A model generated the notes under the pieces. The model was not told where the DNA came from. It made no database searches and worked only from the letters and a program-made list of their open reading frames with translations. A stretch of 64,000 nt of DNA from Aedes albopictus (lineage: Eukaryota; Arthropoda; Insecta; Diptera; Culicidae). Positions 20,721 to 31,349 of this stretch are shown here, one piece after another. Within the stretch, counting starts at the first letter, position 1. Each line of letters starts with the position of its first letter. The position numbers and the translations under genes are program-made. Location of the stretch: contig NC_085138.1 of NCBI RefSeq assembly GCF_035046485.1, positions 65,526,580 through 65,590,579 on the forward strand, written 5' to 3'.

Positions 20721-21786
20721 GCCGGGATTCTGCTAAACCGAAATAAGCACCAAAAAGTTTATTCCGAGATAATTAGAGAGAAGCCCTCCAAGCTCAGCCT
20801 GTCAAACCCATACCTTTTTCCATAAGCTGTTAATGTGCAGGCATTCTTGCTCTAAGCAAGAATGTAGAGTGATCATACCAAATGAAATTCTTGCTTGTCC
20901 TGCAATGCTAAAATGAAGCAATTTGCGTACCTAAACTTCTTGCTGGTCGAAGAAATTTATGGAAATGTTTTGTCAAAGTGAACCAAGAAAAAGGAAGTTT
21001 CCAAAAATATGAATGAAATTAAAACTTGCATCATTTGAGTGGTAACCAATCGTTACATTTAGAACATTTTACCCAGTTGGAGTTTGGTAGTTAAGTTTGA
21101 ATCAAGTTCTGAACATTATTCTCAACCAGGAAAACCGAACCTAGTGCTATATTTTTATTCAAGCTTTATTATTCTGATCTGCCTTGTTGATCAATCACGG
21201 CTCTTGTGCAAAATTATTAGCATGAGGTATATCGACATAATGGAGGTATTCAAAACCAGTTGATTTTTGTATTGCTGCAAACAAATTGATTCTGAAATAG
21301 AGTCTGGCAGAATGTGATTTGGAAAAATGATGATCAGCGCCATCATAACAGAATTGGATCCTCCAACAACCGTATTTCTAATAACGTATTCAATTCTGTG
21401 ACAGATTGTTACTATGAGTTTGTAAGAAGCTAGAAATCTAACGGCGATGAGCAGAACCTGAAGTGTTCATCATTTAGACAAAAATTAAAATATTTCGCTA
21501 CACTCTAATAATTATATGAGCCTATTTTACCAGACACTATACATAAATTGTATTACTAGTCTGGCACGTTCATTTCAAATAAATCCTTATACGCATCATA
21601 CCACAAACAGTTCCAGTTGTATAGTCTTCTAATAAATCTCAATGATACTTGTGCATGGCGAAGTTATATGCACATAACAGACGAATACATTAGTGTGCAT
21701 ATAACTTTGAGCGATTGGAAAAACAACATTGCCAGATAAAGTAGAATACGTTTTGCAGAATTCCGCAATTTCAATATATGGGATTC
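20721..21786. other. AT-rich DNA without recognisable feature
   Basis: No frame, RNA gene or clear inverted repeat seen. Confidence 0.4.
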
Positions 21787-21905
21787 GTGGCCGTTCGGCC
21801 AGCGGTGTCGAGCATTTGGGCCTACTAAGAGTCGTGAAGTAAGTTCGATTCCCGCTCCAGCCGGAAGAATCTTTTTGACAACATTTGGAGGATATTATTG
21901 GAGCT
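21787..21905 (+). repeat. tRNA-headed SINE fragment
   Basis: GTGGCCGTTCGGCCAGCGG (box-A side) and GTTCGATTCCCGCTCCAG (box B) lie about 45 bp apart, as in a tRNA-derived polymerase III promoter. The end CGATTCCCGCTCCAGCCGG matches the heads at 31.2 and 44.7 kb. Not a working tRNA: stems do not close. Confidence 0.6.
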
Positions 21906-22506
21906 CCATATACATTGGCACACCCAGTGCTGAAAAATTCATTTCGTCATATCTAAATTCAATCACCTACAGCTCATTTTAGAAGCTGAACCTGAGAATA
22001 TGGTATATGAAAAACTTGTGCGGCTAGACCAGTTCTGCAAGAAAGTCACGGAAAAACCGCTATTTTTCGAATATTTAAGGCAGAGGTTCCCAAACTTTTT
22101 GCTATCGCGGTGCCCTTTGAACTTTTCGAAAATGTCGCGGCGCACCAACATTTTTTACAGGGAATTTTCATTATTTCAAAGCAATCTTTACTTCAAAAAT
22201 TGAAATGCAAAATTGTGAAGAACTTTCAAACATGGTTTTTCTTAAAAAAAAATAAAAACTATCTTTTCAACTATTTTTAGGTTTTTCAAGAAAAATTGCT
22301 AAAGGATTTCATAAATATTTGTTACATTTTAAATGTCATATTAATTTATCATACAAATTATATATTTGCTTAAAAACTCAAAAGCAAACTTTTGAGAAAA
22401 ACTGTTACAATACTTCGATAACTCCGGATGAATTGAAATGGTTAAACAGAATTTTCTGGAAATATTAAATTTCTGCGGGAAGAACAAAACTTTCTAAGAT
22501 GTTGAG
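21906..22506. other. AT-rich DNA without recognisable feature
   Basis: Contains TTCCCAAACTTTTTGCTATCGCGGTG at about 22087, possibly an old hAT end. Nothing else is supportable. Confidence 0.35.
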
Positions 22507-22850
22507 TTAAGGCGAAACTGGATCCATTTCCTCCCTTTTTGGTTTTTGATTTTTATAAAATAACGTAGCAATATTTTCGTACACATGTAGAGTATGGGTC
22601 AAGGTATCTCTTGATTTTTTTTCGTGGTGGAAAATGTTTTTCGTTTTTGCAGAAACCATTTTTGAATAAAATTTCACAAAAAATGGTTTTTGCAAAAATG
22701 GAAAACTTTTTCCATAAAAAAAAAATAAGAAGATACCTTGGTCCATGCTCTACATGTGCACGAAAACCGATTTTGAAAATATTGCTTCGTTATTTAATAA
22801 AAAATCAAAAAAACAAAAAAAATGAGGAAATGCTTCCAGTTTCGCCTTAA
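22507..22850. mobile_element. TTAA-flanked palindromic MITE, copy 2
   Basis: Same ends and same internal palindrome as 10698-11054, with TTAA at 22507-22510 and 22847-22850. Shorter by 13 bp and visibly diverged, including a run of A in the right arm. Confidence 0.8.
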
Positions 22851-23540
22851 GCATGTAGTGTGGAAAATATCAGCAAATTTAGAAAAAATACAATGATCAG
22901 GCTGATTAGAGATCATTCATTATCATGGGTTTGTTAAATAAGTCTTAAGAAAGGCTTGAAAGGCTGTCTTTTACATAGGTTTTGGATGACTATATTCCAA
23001 CGACCATTGAAAAAGTTGATAAACTTTGAGAGAAGTGATGAACAGTATTTATTAAAAATCAAAAGTTACATAGTTTTCCCTCATTTTCTATCAAGATCTA
23101 AAACCTACAATTTTGAGATGTGACATACTTGCACGAAATAGACAACCCGAATGTTCTGTGATAGTCACATTAGTAGAAAGTATTGTCCCGAAAAGTAGGA
23201 CACAGCATAAAGATCTGAGAAGTCTGACGGACATTACTCTGGAACTGGAGGAGCGACACTAGTTTTGCCAAGACGCACTGGCGTAGCCACGGGGGGGAGG
23301 GGGGTTTTAGGGTTAACCCCACCCCCAGAGCCAAAATTTGTGGAACAAATTTTCAGTATATGAACAGAACCCATGTGCAAACGTGTAGCCACTACGCCAC
23401 GGGCCCCGGCACTGTGATAGTGTTATACAAGGGATGAAATTTTGACCATTTATGACTTCTATAATAAGCTTTAAAAAACGTTTGAAATAACTTCAAATTA
23501 TTATTTTAAAAAAAAGTTTAAAAAGTTTTATTTTATGTTT
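22851..23540. other. AT-rich DNA with a partial GC-rich MITE end
   Basis: At 23279-23405, CTGGCGTAGCCACGGGGGG and GTAGCCACTACGCCACGGG form imperfect inverted ends around about 125 bp, so a small MITE is possible. The rest holds nothing recognisable. Confidence 0.4.
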
Positions 23541-25102
23541 TTTACCCTTCTTACACCCATAAGAAGGGTATAAATATCGCTCGAAAAACCGACTTTCGAT
23601 CCGAGGCCCGGAGGGCCGAGTCTCATATACCAATGAACTCAGCTCGACGAACTGAGCAAATGTCTGTATGTGTGTGTGTGTATGTGTGTATGTGTGTATG
23701 TGTGTGCGTGTGTGTGTGTGTGTGTATGTGCGTTACAAAAAAAAGTCACGCACGTTTCTCAGCCGTCTGTCAACCGATTTGAGTTCTCTTGGAAGCAAAT
23801 GATAGCTACTACATCCTAGTAGAACGCTATTGAATTTTTTTCGATTGGACGTTTGGTTACCGAGATATCTCTCGAAGAGTATTTATGAGTCATACATCTA
23901 AACTTTTTAAGATTCTTGACCAAGTGTATCATAATAAATATTTCGGCCGTTTGTCAATCGATTTGAGTTCTCTTGGCACCAAATGAAAGCTACAGCATCC
24001 TAGTAGATCGCCCAGAAATTTTATTTCGATTGGACATTTGGTTACAGAGATATCTTTCGAAGATTACTTAGGATTTATACAACTAAACCTTTTGAGATTT
24101 TTGACCAAGTGTATAATAATAAATATCTTAGCCGTCTGTCGTCTCCTGGCACCAAATGAAAGCTACAACATTCTAGTAGAACTTTATACAATTTCATTAG
24201 GATTGGACATTTGGTTACCGAGATATCTTTCAAAGAGTACTTGGGAGTCATACAGGTTAACTTTTTGAGAGATTTTTGACCAAGGGTTCCATAATAAATA
24301 TCTCAGCCGTCTGTCAACCGATTTGGGTTCTCTAAGCACCAAATGAAAGCTACAATATCCTTGTAAAAGGCCCTGATATTTTATTTTGATTCGACATTTG
24401 ATTACTGAGATATCTTACGAAGAGTATTTCAATAAATTCTTTTTTTATAATTATATTCACTTGTTATCTTGCATTAGTTTTTGACCAGTCTATGGGAAAT
24501 TATTTTTCAACAAATAATGCTGACCTCATACAAAGTGTATACTAGCAGGTTATTGTTTTCAACAAAATTATAAATAACAAATTACAAATACACTGGAATT
24601 CTATGAAAACTAACAATATGTTAAATGAAAGCTTTGAATTTATATATTGTTGGAAAAATGCAAGAACCGGACAGCCAAAATAACTAGCTAATGACAAAAC
24701 TGATTAACTTAGTATATATATCATTTTTGTCCTTTCTACACAATAACCATGAATACCAAGTACTTCGGAGCTAATTTAATCGACTGATTAAGAGATATTA
24801 GACAAAGTGTATCTCGCTGATTTTCTTACCCATTTGTTAATCGATTTAAGATCTTTTGGCAGTTAACAAAAGATACAATATTCCAGAATACGTAAGCTAT
24901 TTTTCAAACATTCCATACAAGATTCTAGGAGGTGTCTGGCGTTTCTAGTAGTTTAGTCCATGGTACATGATGCTATTTTGGAAACCAATCCACTAGATGC
25001 CAAATCCACAATATTTTCTAGAACTTTTGGTCAATTACACAAAATAAATATGTTAAATACAAATAATACAACAATAATTTTAATAAGTGTAAGAAGGGTT
25101 CT
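23541..25102. mobile_element. Nonautonomous transposon carrying a tandem array of about 180-bp units
   Basis: Ends TTACCCTTCTTACACC (23542) and GTGTAAGAAGGGTT (to 25100) are inverted repeats. Inside are a (TG)n run (23663-23730) and at least four head-to-tail units. Their GCCGTCTGTCAACCGATT-like starts lie at 23762, 23945, 24131 and 24306, spacings 175-186 bp. A decayed fifth unit lies at about 24820. Each unit repeats ACCAAATGAAAGCTACA and GGACATTTGGTTACCGAG. No protein frame. Confidence 0.7.
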
Positions 25103-26013
25103 GTTCACCATAGGTGGATTCAATCGGGTTTTTAGTAAAATGGTCAATTTTTAATATGCATCTCATTACTTTTGTTCAATTAACTGTCGACTATGTTGTT
25201 ACATTCCTTCAAAACATGTTTATATTCGAGTCAAATAGGGGGAATTGAAATCAACTATAATTAGCATCTTGAATTTAGAAACAATGTTGAAGTTTTGGAT
25301 AATTTGGTGTTATATTAGTAAAATAATCTAATCGTTATAATTTTCATCCGTATTAACAATTTTGAATTTAGTCAAAAGTTTGTCATAGCTCATTATATAA
25401 GTCATAAATGATCAAAATTCAATTACATTTGGTTCATTGAATCCAGAGATATAACAGCTCAAAGTTAGCTTTCGAATAATTATACCTTGTCTAGAATCTT
25501 TAAAACTACGTGCAGAATAGCCAGATCTTTTTCCAAATTTGGACCACTGATACAAATGATACAATGAACTGGTTGGTTCACCCGAATACCTTACGCAATT
25601 TTGCACACCGTCCATCGTTGCTTTGGTTAATCTGGTCAGCATCCCAGGAAAGCTGTTTTCGCCCAAGGTTATGTAGCGCTGTGTGGTCGATACTGTCGTA
25701 CGCCACCTTCAAATCGATCAACCGGTGTTGCATTGTTAGCAGTATTTCTTGACGCGTTTTATGACTCCTGAATCATGTAAATAGTGCAAAAATATCGCAA
25801 CCGCCCTGTAATAACTCAATATGGGTCTTCTAAAAGAGGAAGAATAACGAAAGGCATGGCTCAATTCTTTGCTTTATTATAGAGATTTTCAGCCTTGGGC
25901 TGGTTCATCTCTTTGAAAGGCATTATTATAAAAGCGTAATTTCACCATATTTCACTTGAACTTTGTTCAAATTGTATTTTAACTCATTTGAATAATTAGG
26001 ACAAAAGTATGTA
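25103..26013. other. AT-rich DNA with a dispersed repeat copy
   Basis: 25330-25570 is a diverged copy of 11735-11990. 25570-25760 contains moderately GC-rich sequence with short frames resembling nothing certain, possibly a small retroelement scrap. No gene called. Confidence 0.45.
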
Positions 26014-26176
26014 AGGGGCCGTTCATAAACCACGTAGACTTTTTGGGGGGAGGGGGTCTAGCCAAAGTCTACGCTCCATACAATTTTTAAATTTTTGGTA
26101 TGGACAAAAGTCTACGTGGGGGATGGGGGTCTGAGATGGCCAAATTTTGGTCTACGTGGTTTATGAACAGCCCTTA
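26014..26176. mobile_element. MITE of the CATAAACCACGTAGAC family, copy 1
   Basis: AAGGGGCCGTTCATAAACC at the left and GGTTTATGAACAGCCCTTA at the right are inverted, with ACGTAGAC just inside. Internal G-run GGGGGGAGGGGGTC. Sister copies at 54549-54722, 37181-37626 and 58104-58268. Confidence 0.72.
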
Positions 26177-28193
26177 AGGGAGAGTGAAGTTTGAAATGGC
26201 CAAAAATAATTCTACGTAATTATAGATAGGGCCTAATTAGATATTTCAAAACTCGATTGAAGCCCCCATCATTCCAATTCCGAACATAACTTACGTTGGA
26301 ACATTTATGTTCATTCATTAGACATAAAAAATGAAACTATTTAGATATAAATCGAGCGATAATTTACTCAATATGGGTCCACCAGCCGTCCAATAATCGC
26401 AAAGTCACTTACCGTCCGAAAAAAAAAACGCAACCTCATGGACGAAAGCTGAATGATCTTGTGGATAGCTGGTCGGACGCGGCGGAACGGGACCAATTTC
26501 ACGTTTTAATGAAGTGGAACGAAGATTGTGCTTTCTGTAATCACTATACACCGCGGCCCGCGCCGTCATGCAGTAGGTACACTTTACGTATACTTTTTTT
26601 GGGGCAACGCAACACAACGAATTGGTGGGTGTGCGGTAATAGCATACACTGCTGTGTTGAGCAACATTGGAACCCCTCTTCGTTCGGGAAGAAAAGGCTT
26701 ATTAACGTCGTCGGGTCAGCTGTCTGTCCGTCTGTCTGGGACCGATCAAGCTGAACTCTTCAGTACGTGCCTATAGAGCTGATCACGGTGTGGTCTTTTC
26801 TTTTGCGCGGTGTTATTGGCTTCGTCACACACAACCGCACCGAGAAGGCAGGCATCGTGAATCGTAATATCCGGTTGTTCGTAAATTGCTTTCTTTTCAA
26901 AGCCACTATACGGGGGTTATTACGAAAAGGAACGCAGAATCACCTCCGGGTGACTGAATAAATGGTTTGTTTATGTGGGAAGCATTTGGATGAAATCGAA
27001 AGTTTGCCTTCGCGTGGTTGGGTTGCGTCACAGAGTTGTGCTGAGAATTTGTTTGATACACCCTCAAATGGGGTAAATTGTGACAGAGTATTTTTTTATT
27101 AAACAAAATAAAACAAATTTAACTAATCGTTATAGCTAGGCTTGAGACTGGCTGATTCAACACATTATTAGGCGATGTTAGTATTTCCAAAGTATTTTAA
27201 CTTGAATTCTTAGCCATCCTCTTGAAATAACTTTGTTCAAACTTAGATGTCTGATCTCAGTAGTTACATTCTGTCGGATTCCATGCTGCAGCATTACAGT
27301 CCATTTGCTGTGATAATCTCTAGGTGTAACTATAATGGGAGCTAAGCTGTATTGAAAGTGCCACGAATGAATACGTTTCTGCAGGTGGCAAAACTTATAA
27401 AGTAATGGGGTTTTCATCTAATTCCCTTCTATGTAAGCACCGATCAATAATGATCGATTTTATTGTTGCACCTGGCCTAACGCCTTATATCCAATTTGGT
27501 AGCAATTACTAATTCCCAAATGAGCTTCGATATCACAAAATATTGTAAAAGAATTACGATTTCTTTAAAATAACAAGATTAAACAATTGGCATAAATAAA
27601 AAAGGCATAAACAGAGGGAAAATTGTGCATAAATTATGTTTGGGCTATAGCAAAGAATAAAAATAGAAAGAATGCCCTCTCTTGTCTTTTTCTATTTAAA
27701 CGTCAAGCGGCAAGACAAGTGGCGCTCTGTAAGCGTTTCAAGGTGGAAGCTCTATGTAACAGTGTTCGTGATTTGTCATAAGAGAAGGTGGTGTGCGTAT
27801 GTTTTGGTATCCGCATACAATCAGTAACGCACACTACCCCGAGCAGAAAAGAATAACAAGTGAATAACAAATCAAGGTATTTAGTCTTTAATACTAGCAT
27901 ACCTTGATAAGCCCTTCACTAGGTGGTAATAAGAGGCAAAATAACAAAAACGAATACCATATATTTGTATGAATAACACCTGCAAAATACCAAGTCTTGT
28001 TATTCCAATAATGAATGCATACCAAAAATTTGAAACACAAGCAGCTAGAAGGTCAAGTGCTGTATTTGTTATTTAAAAGGTATTGAATAACAAACTAATA
28101 ACAAGTATTATTCTTAAATTGTACATTTTACCGATAGCTCAATTTGTTATTGAGCAGCTATTCAATAACAAATAAATAACAACTACTACTATA
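26177..28193. other. Largely non-repetitive DNA with a GC-richer island
   Basis: 26440-27060 is GC-richer and free of recognisable repeats. It includes a TTCAGTACG initiator-like word near 26757 and short frames of up to 97 codons without known relatives. It could be a promoter, enhancer or untranslated exon. 27850-28165 is rich in GAATAACAA words, an old dispersed repeat. No coding call made. Confidence 0.4.
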
Positions 28194-28426
28194 CCGCATT
28201 TAGTTCACTACTGGACTGCGAACTGCGACATTATAAGTGCGAAAACGTAAATAAAAGTGCGCGATTGAATCAAATCAGGTTGATGTCTTCGGCGCACTAT
28301 TTCTTCAATCTATGGAGAACAAGTGCTCTGAAGACACCAAGTTGATTTGATGCAATCGCGCACTTTTATTAGCGTTTTCGCACTCGTGAAAACTAGTGCG
28401 ATAGTCCAGTGGTGAACTAAATGCGC
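28194..28426. mobile_element. Palindromic MITE with TA flanks
   Basis: The end GCATTTAGTTCACTACTGGAC is mirrored by TCCAGTGGTGAACTAAATGC, with TA at 28192-28193 and 28427-28428. Arms run inward through GTGCGAAAACG and GTGCGCGATTG. A TA duplication suggests mariner/Tc-type. Confidence 0.75.
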
Positions 28427-28501
28427 TATATTAAATGAAACATTTTATCGATACCTCAATTTGTTATCGAGCAGGTATTTACTAACTAAGAAATAAAAAT
28501 T

Positions 28502-28720
28502 AGGGTGCGGGGCCATTTGACCAGGGGGTCCTGTTTTGGGCACGTTTCGCATACAACTCAGTCAATTTTTTATCAATTGTTTTGAGTGTTTGTACACAGC
28601 TAGATACTGTAAATACATACCTCACCGTGTAAAAAAATTAAGTCATTTGGTATAAAACCGACTGAGTTATAAGCAAAAACGTGTCCAAAATAGTGCCCCC
28701 TGCCCAAGTGGTCCCGAACA
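28502..28720. mobile_element. MITE with inverted ends
   Basis: GGGGCCATTTGACCAGGGGG at the left pairs with CCCCCTGCCCAAGTGGTCCC at the right, continued inward by GGGCACGTTT / AAACGTGTCC and by ACTCAGTC / GACTGAGT. Superfamily unclear. Confidence 0.68.
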
Positions 28721-28739
28721 CTATTGCTATAAATAGTAC

Positions 28740-28972
28740 ATTTTTTGAAAGTTCAAAGGAATTTCCACAGAAATCGACGAAATAATTTCTAAAGGAATTA
28801 CCGAAACAATTTTCAAAGAAATTCCCCCAGAAATTTACCAAAGGATTTCCCTAAAGAATTATTGAATGAATTTTCAAATGAATTGCCGTGGGAATCCCCG
28901 AATAAACTGCCGAAGGAATTCCTAAAGGAATTGCTGAAACAATTTCAAAAATATTGCAGAAGGAATTTTTTT
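28740..28972 (+). repeat. Degenerate AAGGAATT-type periodic repeat
   Basis: AAAGGAATTTCCACAGAAAT-like words at about 15-bp spacing, ending in a run of T (28965-28985). Confidence 0.6.
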
Positions 28973-30640
28973 TTTTTTTTTTTTTGCTAGGTTTCTAGCT
29001 GCACTCTGAATAGAGTTGAAACCTCTACACTAGACCCGAAGATAGGAAAGAGTACATAATCTTTCAGAAGCAGTTTGCCAGCCGTACGCGGAAAATGATA
29101 TCCATTAAGACACTGTTGCAACTGACTCAGAAAGATACGGTAGAAGATTGGAAAGTTTTCAATTGGTCAGTCAGTCAGGATTTGCCTATGTAGTGTTATG
29201 GTCACACGGTTTGTGTTTGTCTCCTTGTTTGATTTTGTGGTATGGTTAAATATGTTTTTCTTCTCGTTAAGTCAGTTGTCGTATGTTGTTTTTCATCGAA
29301 TCAATCAAACCCTGTATGTTAAAATATAGTCGATCCTGTGTCAAATTGTTTTCTTGATTTCGTTAATCGTTTTCTACTTGTGTTCATCTCTTGTGTCCTT
29401 AAATTGTCATCGGTCCAAAATCCACAGAAACATGTAACTGAACTTCTGAACATCTAAGAGATAATCAAAAATACGCCAAGTTGGTCAGTTGATTGCAATA
29501 AAATTTTAAAATAATAAAGATTTCATGTCAACCTTTATCCCGCTACAAATACTATTAAAAATATTCAAATTCGTTCAATTGTCCTATCGGTCCTACCTAG
29601 ATAAACCATGTCATTTTCTCAAGCGTAGCCTAGAAATGTCAACCTAGTCATACACAAGTAACGTTGTTCAGTTAATATAAAGCAGTCACTTTTTGTCCAA
29701 AATGTCACGTCGAACGCATTGACGTCAACAATGCGTTTAAGTGTTCGCACGTTAGCTTTGAATCTATCAGCACAATTAAGTGCTGCAAATCTCCTTCCCA
29801 CTATTGATTCTTCGGTCGATTTTTATTGCTTTATTGAAAGAAAATATAACCAACTAACATTGTAAAAATTCGAAAAAGCGACTATGACATTAATAAATTA
29901 CTATGTAATAAAAATCAACCGAGAAACGTGGGAAATAGAGCCCAAACAACATTTTGAAGTCAGATGACTGTAAAAAGTTCCAAAACCTGTCACAAATCCT
30001 ATAATACTTTTATTAGGATTTGTAACGAACATCAAAACCTTCTCAAATCCAACCGACTTGGAACTATTGCTTGGGAATAGACTCTACTGAGCCCCGGCGG
30101 TTCCTCCGTGTTTATCGAGCATGTCTGATGCATATGATCAGCCATACTCCATCTGCAGCAGCCGGTTCGTGATGAACCGTTGGAGGCGCATTAAAGTGTT
30201 AAAAAGATGATATGTTTGTAGATATTTTTGTTGCCAAAATATGTCGTGAATCAACTATTCGTTGAAGTATTCATTTTTATGATACCAAAAACTGCAAAAA
30301 CATGCCTTAAAACTTTTTTTCATGTAAAATTGAAGTTTAGGACGATTATTTTGGTAGTTTTTACTCAAAACAAGATACAAAACAAATTTGGGGATATGGA
30401 ACACAGTGCAGAAATTTTTCGAAATTTGTTTTTACATGAAAATGTTTTTTAATTCATAACACTCCAAACATTGAAATTTAGGGCTTCCATATGATTATTT
30501 AAAAGCCATCTTTCGTTTTAAGCCCGCAACTTAGCATGAAAACGGGATGAATGACCCATAAAAGGTTAACATCCCTGGTAATAAACAAACTACAACAACT
30601 TAGCACGAAAACAGTCAAAAGATGGCCTAAATTCTCATTC
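28973..30640. other. AT-rich DNA without recognisable feature
   Basis: No long frame, RNA gene or inverted repeat was identified. Confidence 0.35.
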
Positions 30641-30930
30641 TTCTTGTAAAACTGCATGAAGGTTGAACTTTCATCCGCAGATAGCGCTGCGGTAGTGTCT
30701 CCCGAGCATCAGCGAAGTGGGCTTTCTTGATATTCTTATTCTTTGGCTATAGTGAGGGGATTGGCCGTGTAGCTGCCAGCGTAGAATAGCACTACGGACC
30801 CCCCGTTCCGGGGGGATTAAAACCCCAATCTAAGGTGTCAGGCAACCCGTGTTAATGGATGAATGGTTGAGGGGGTTTAAAATATGTTCGATCGTTAACG
30901 GAGCCCGTAACGTGGGTACATCACCCTTTT
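30641..30930 (+). repeat. Dispersed repeat shared with 60.2 kb
   Basis: AAGGTGTCAGGCAACCCGTG and CGATCGTTAACGGAGCCCGT recur inverted at about 60200-60300. The GC-rich body precedes the LOA-type element in the same orientation and may be its 5' untranslated part, but they are separated by a SINE so this is uncertain. Confidence 0.5.
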
Positions 30931-31009
30931 AGGTTGCGTTACGGAGTAAGATTTACCAAACTGAAATCTATTGTCGTCTTTTTTTTCAATTTTAGAATAT
31001 GCTTTGAAA

Positions 31010-31222
31010 AAGACAATTACCCCATCTTCGGCCAAAGGCCGCACATACAGAACATTACTAACATTAAACAACGGACGACACATATAGCACCCAGTGGCCC
31101 AGTGGACAATTTTTCGTTTGAAGAAAAGTTTTTCCCGACTGGAGCGGGAATCGAAGCCACACTTCGAGGCTTACGAGACACCTAAACGACGCCGCTAACC
31201 GTCCGGTCACGAAGCCCGCAGT
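31010..31222 (-). repeat. tRNA-headed SINE copy
   Basis: On the minus strand a tRNA-like head (about 31222-31140) with a box-B-like GGCTTCGATTCCC is followed by a body (TTCAAACGAAAAATTGTCC...) shared with 44521-44735. Not a functional tRNA. Confidence 0.6.
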
Positions 31223-31349
31223 TCTGGTAATTAAAGGAAATATAATATTAGGAATTCAAGGAACTATAGTTCCTGTTACTAGTGTTTGGTGACTTCCAGT
31301 TTTTGAATAAAACTAAGTTTACCATGCACAGACCTTGAAGAAAGTTCAA

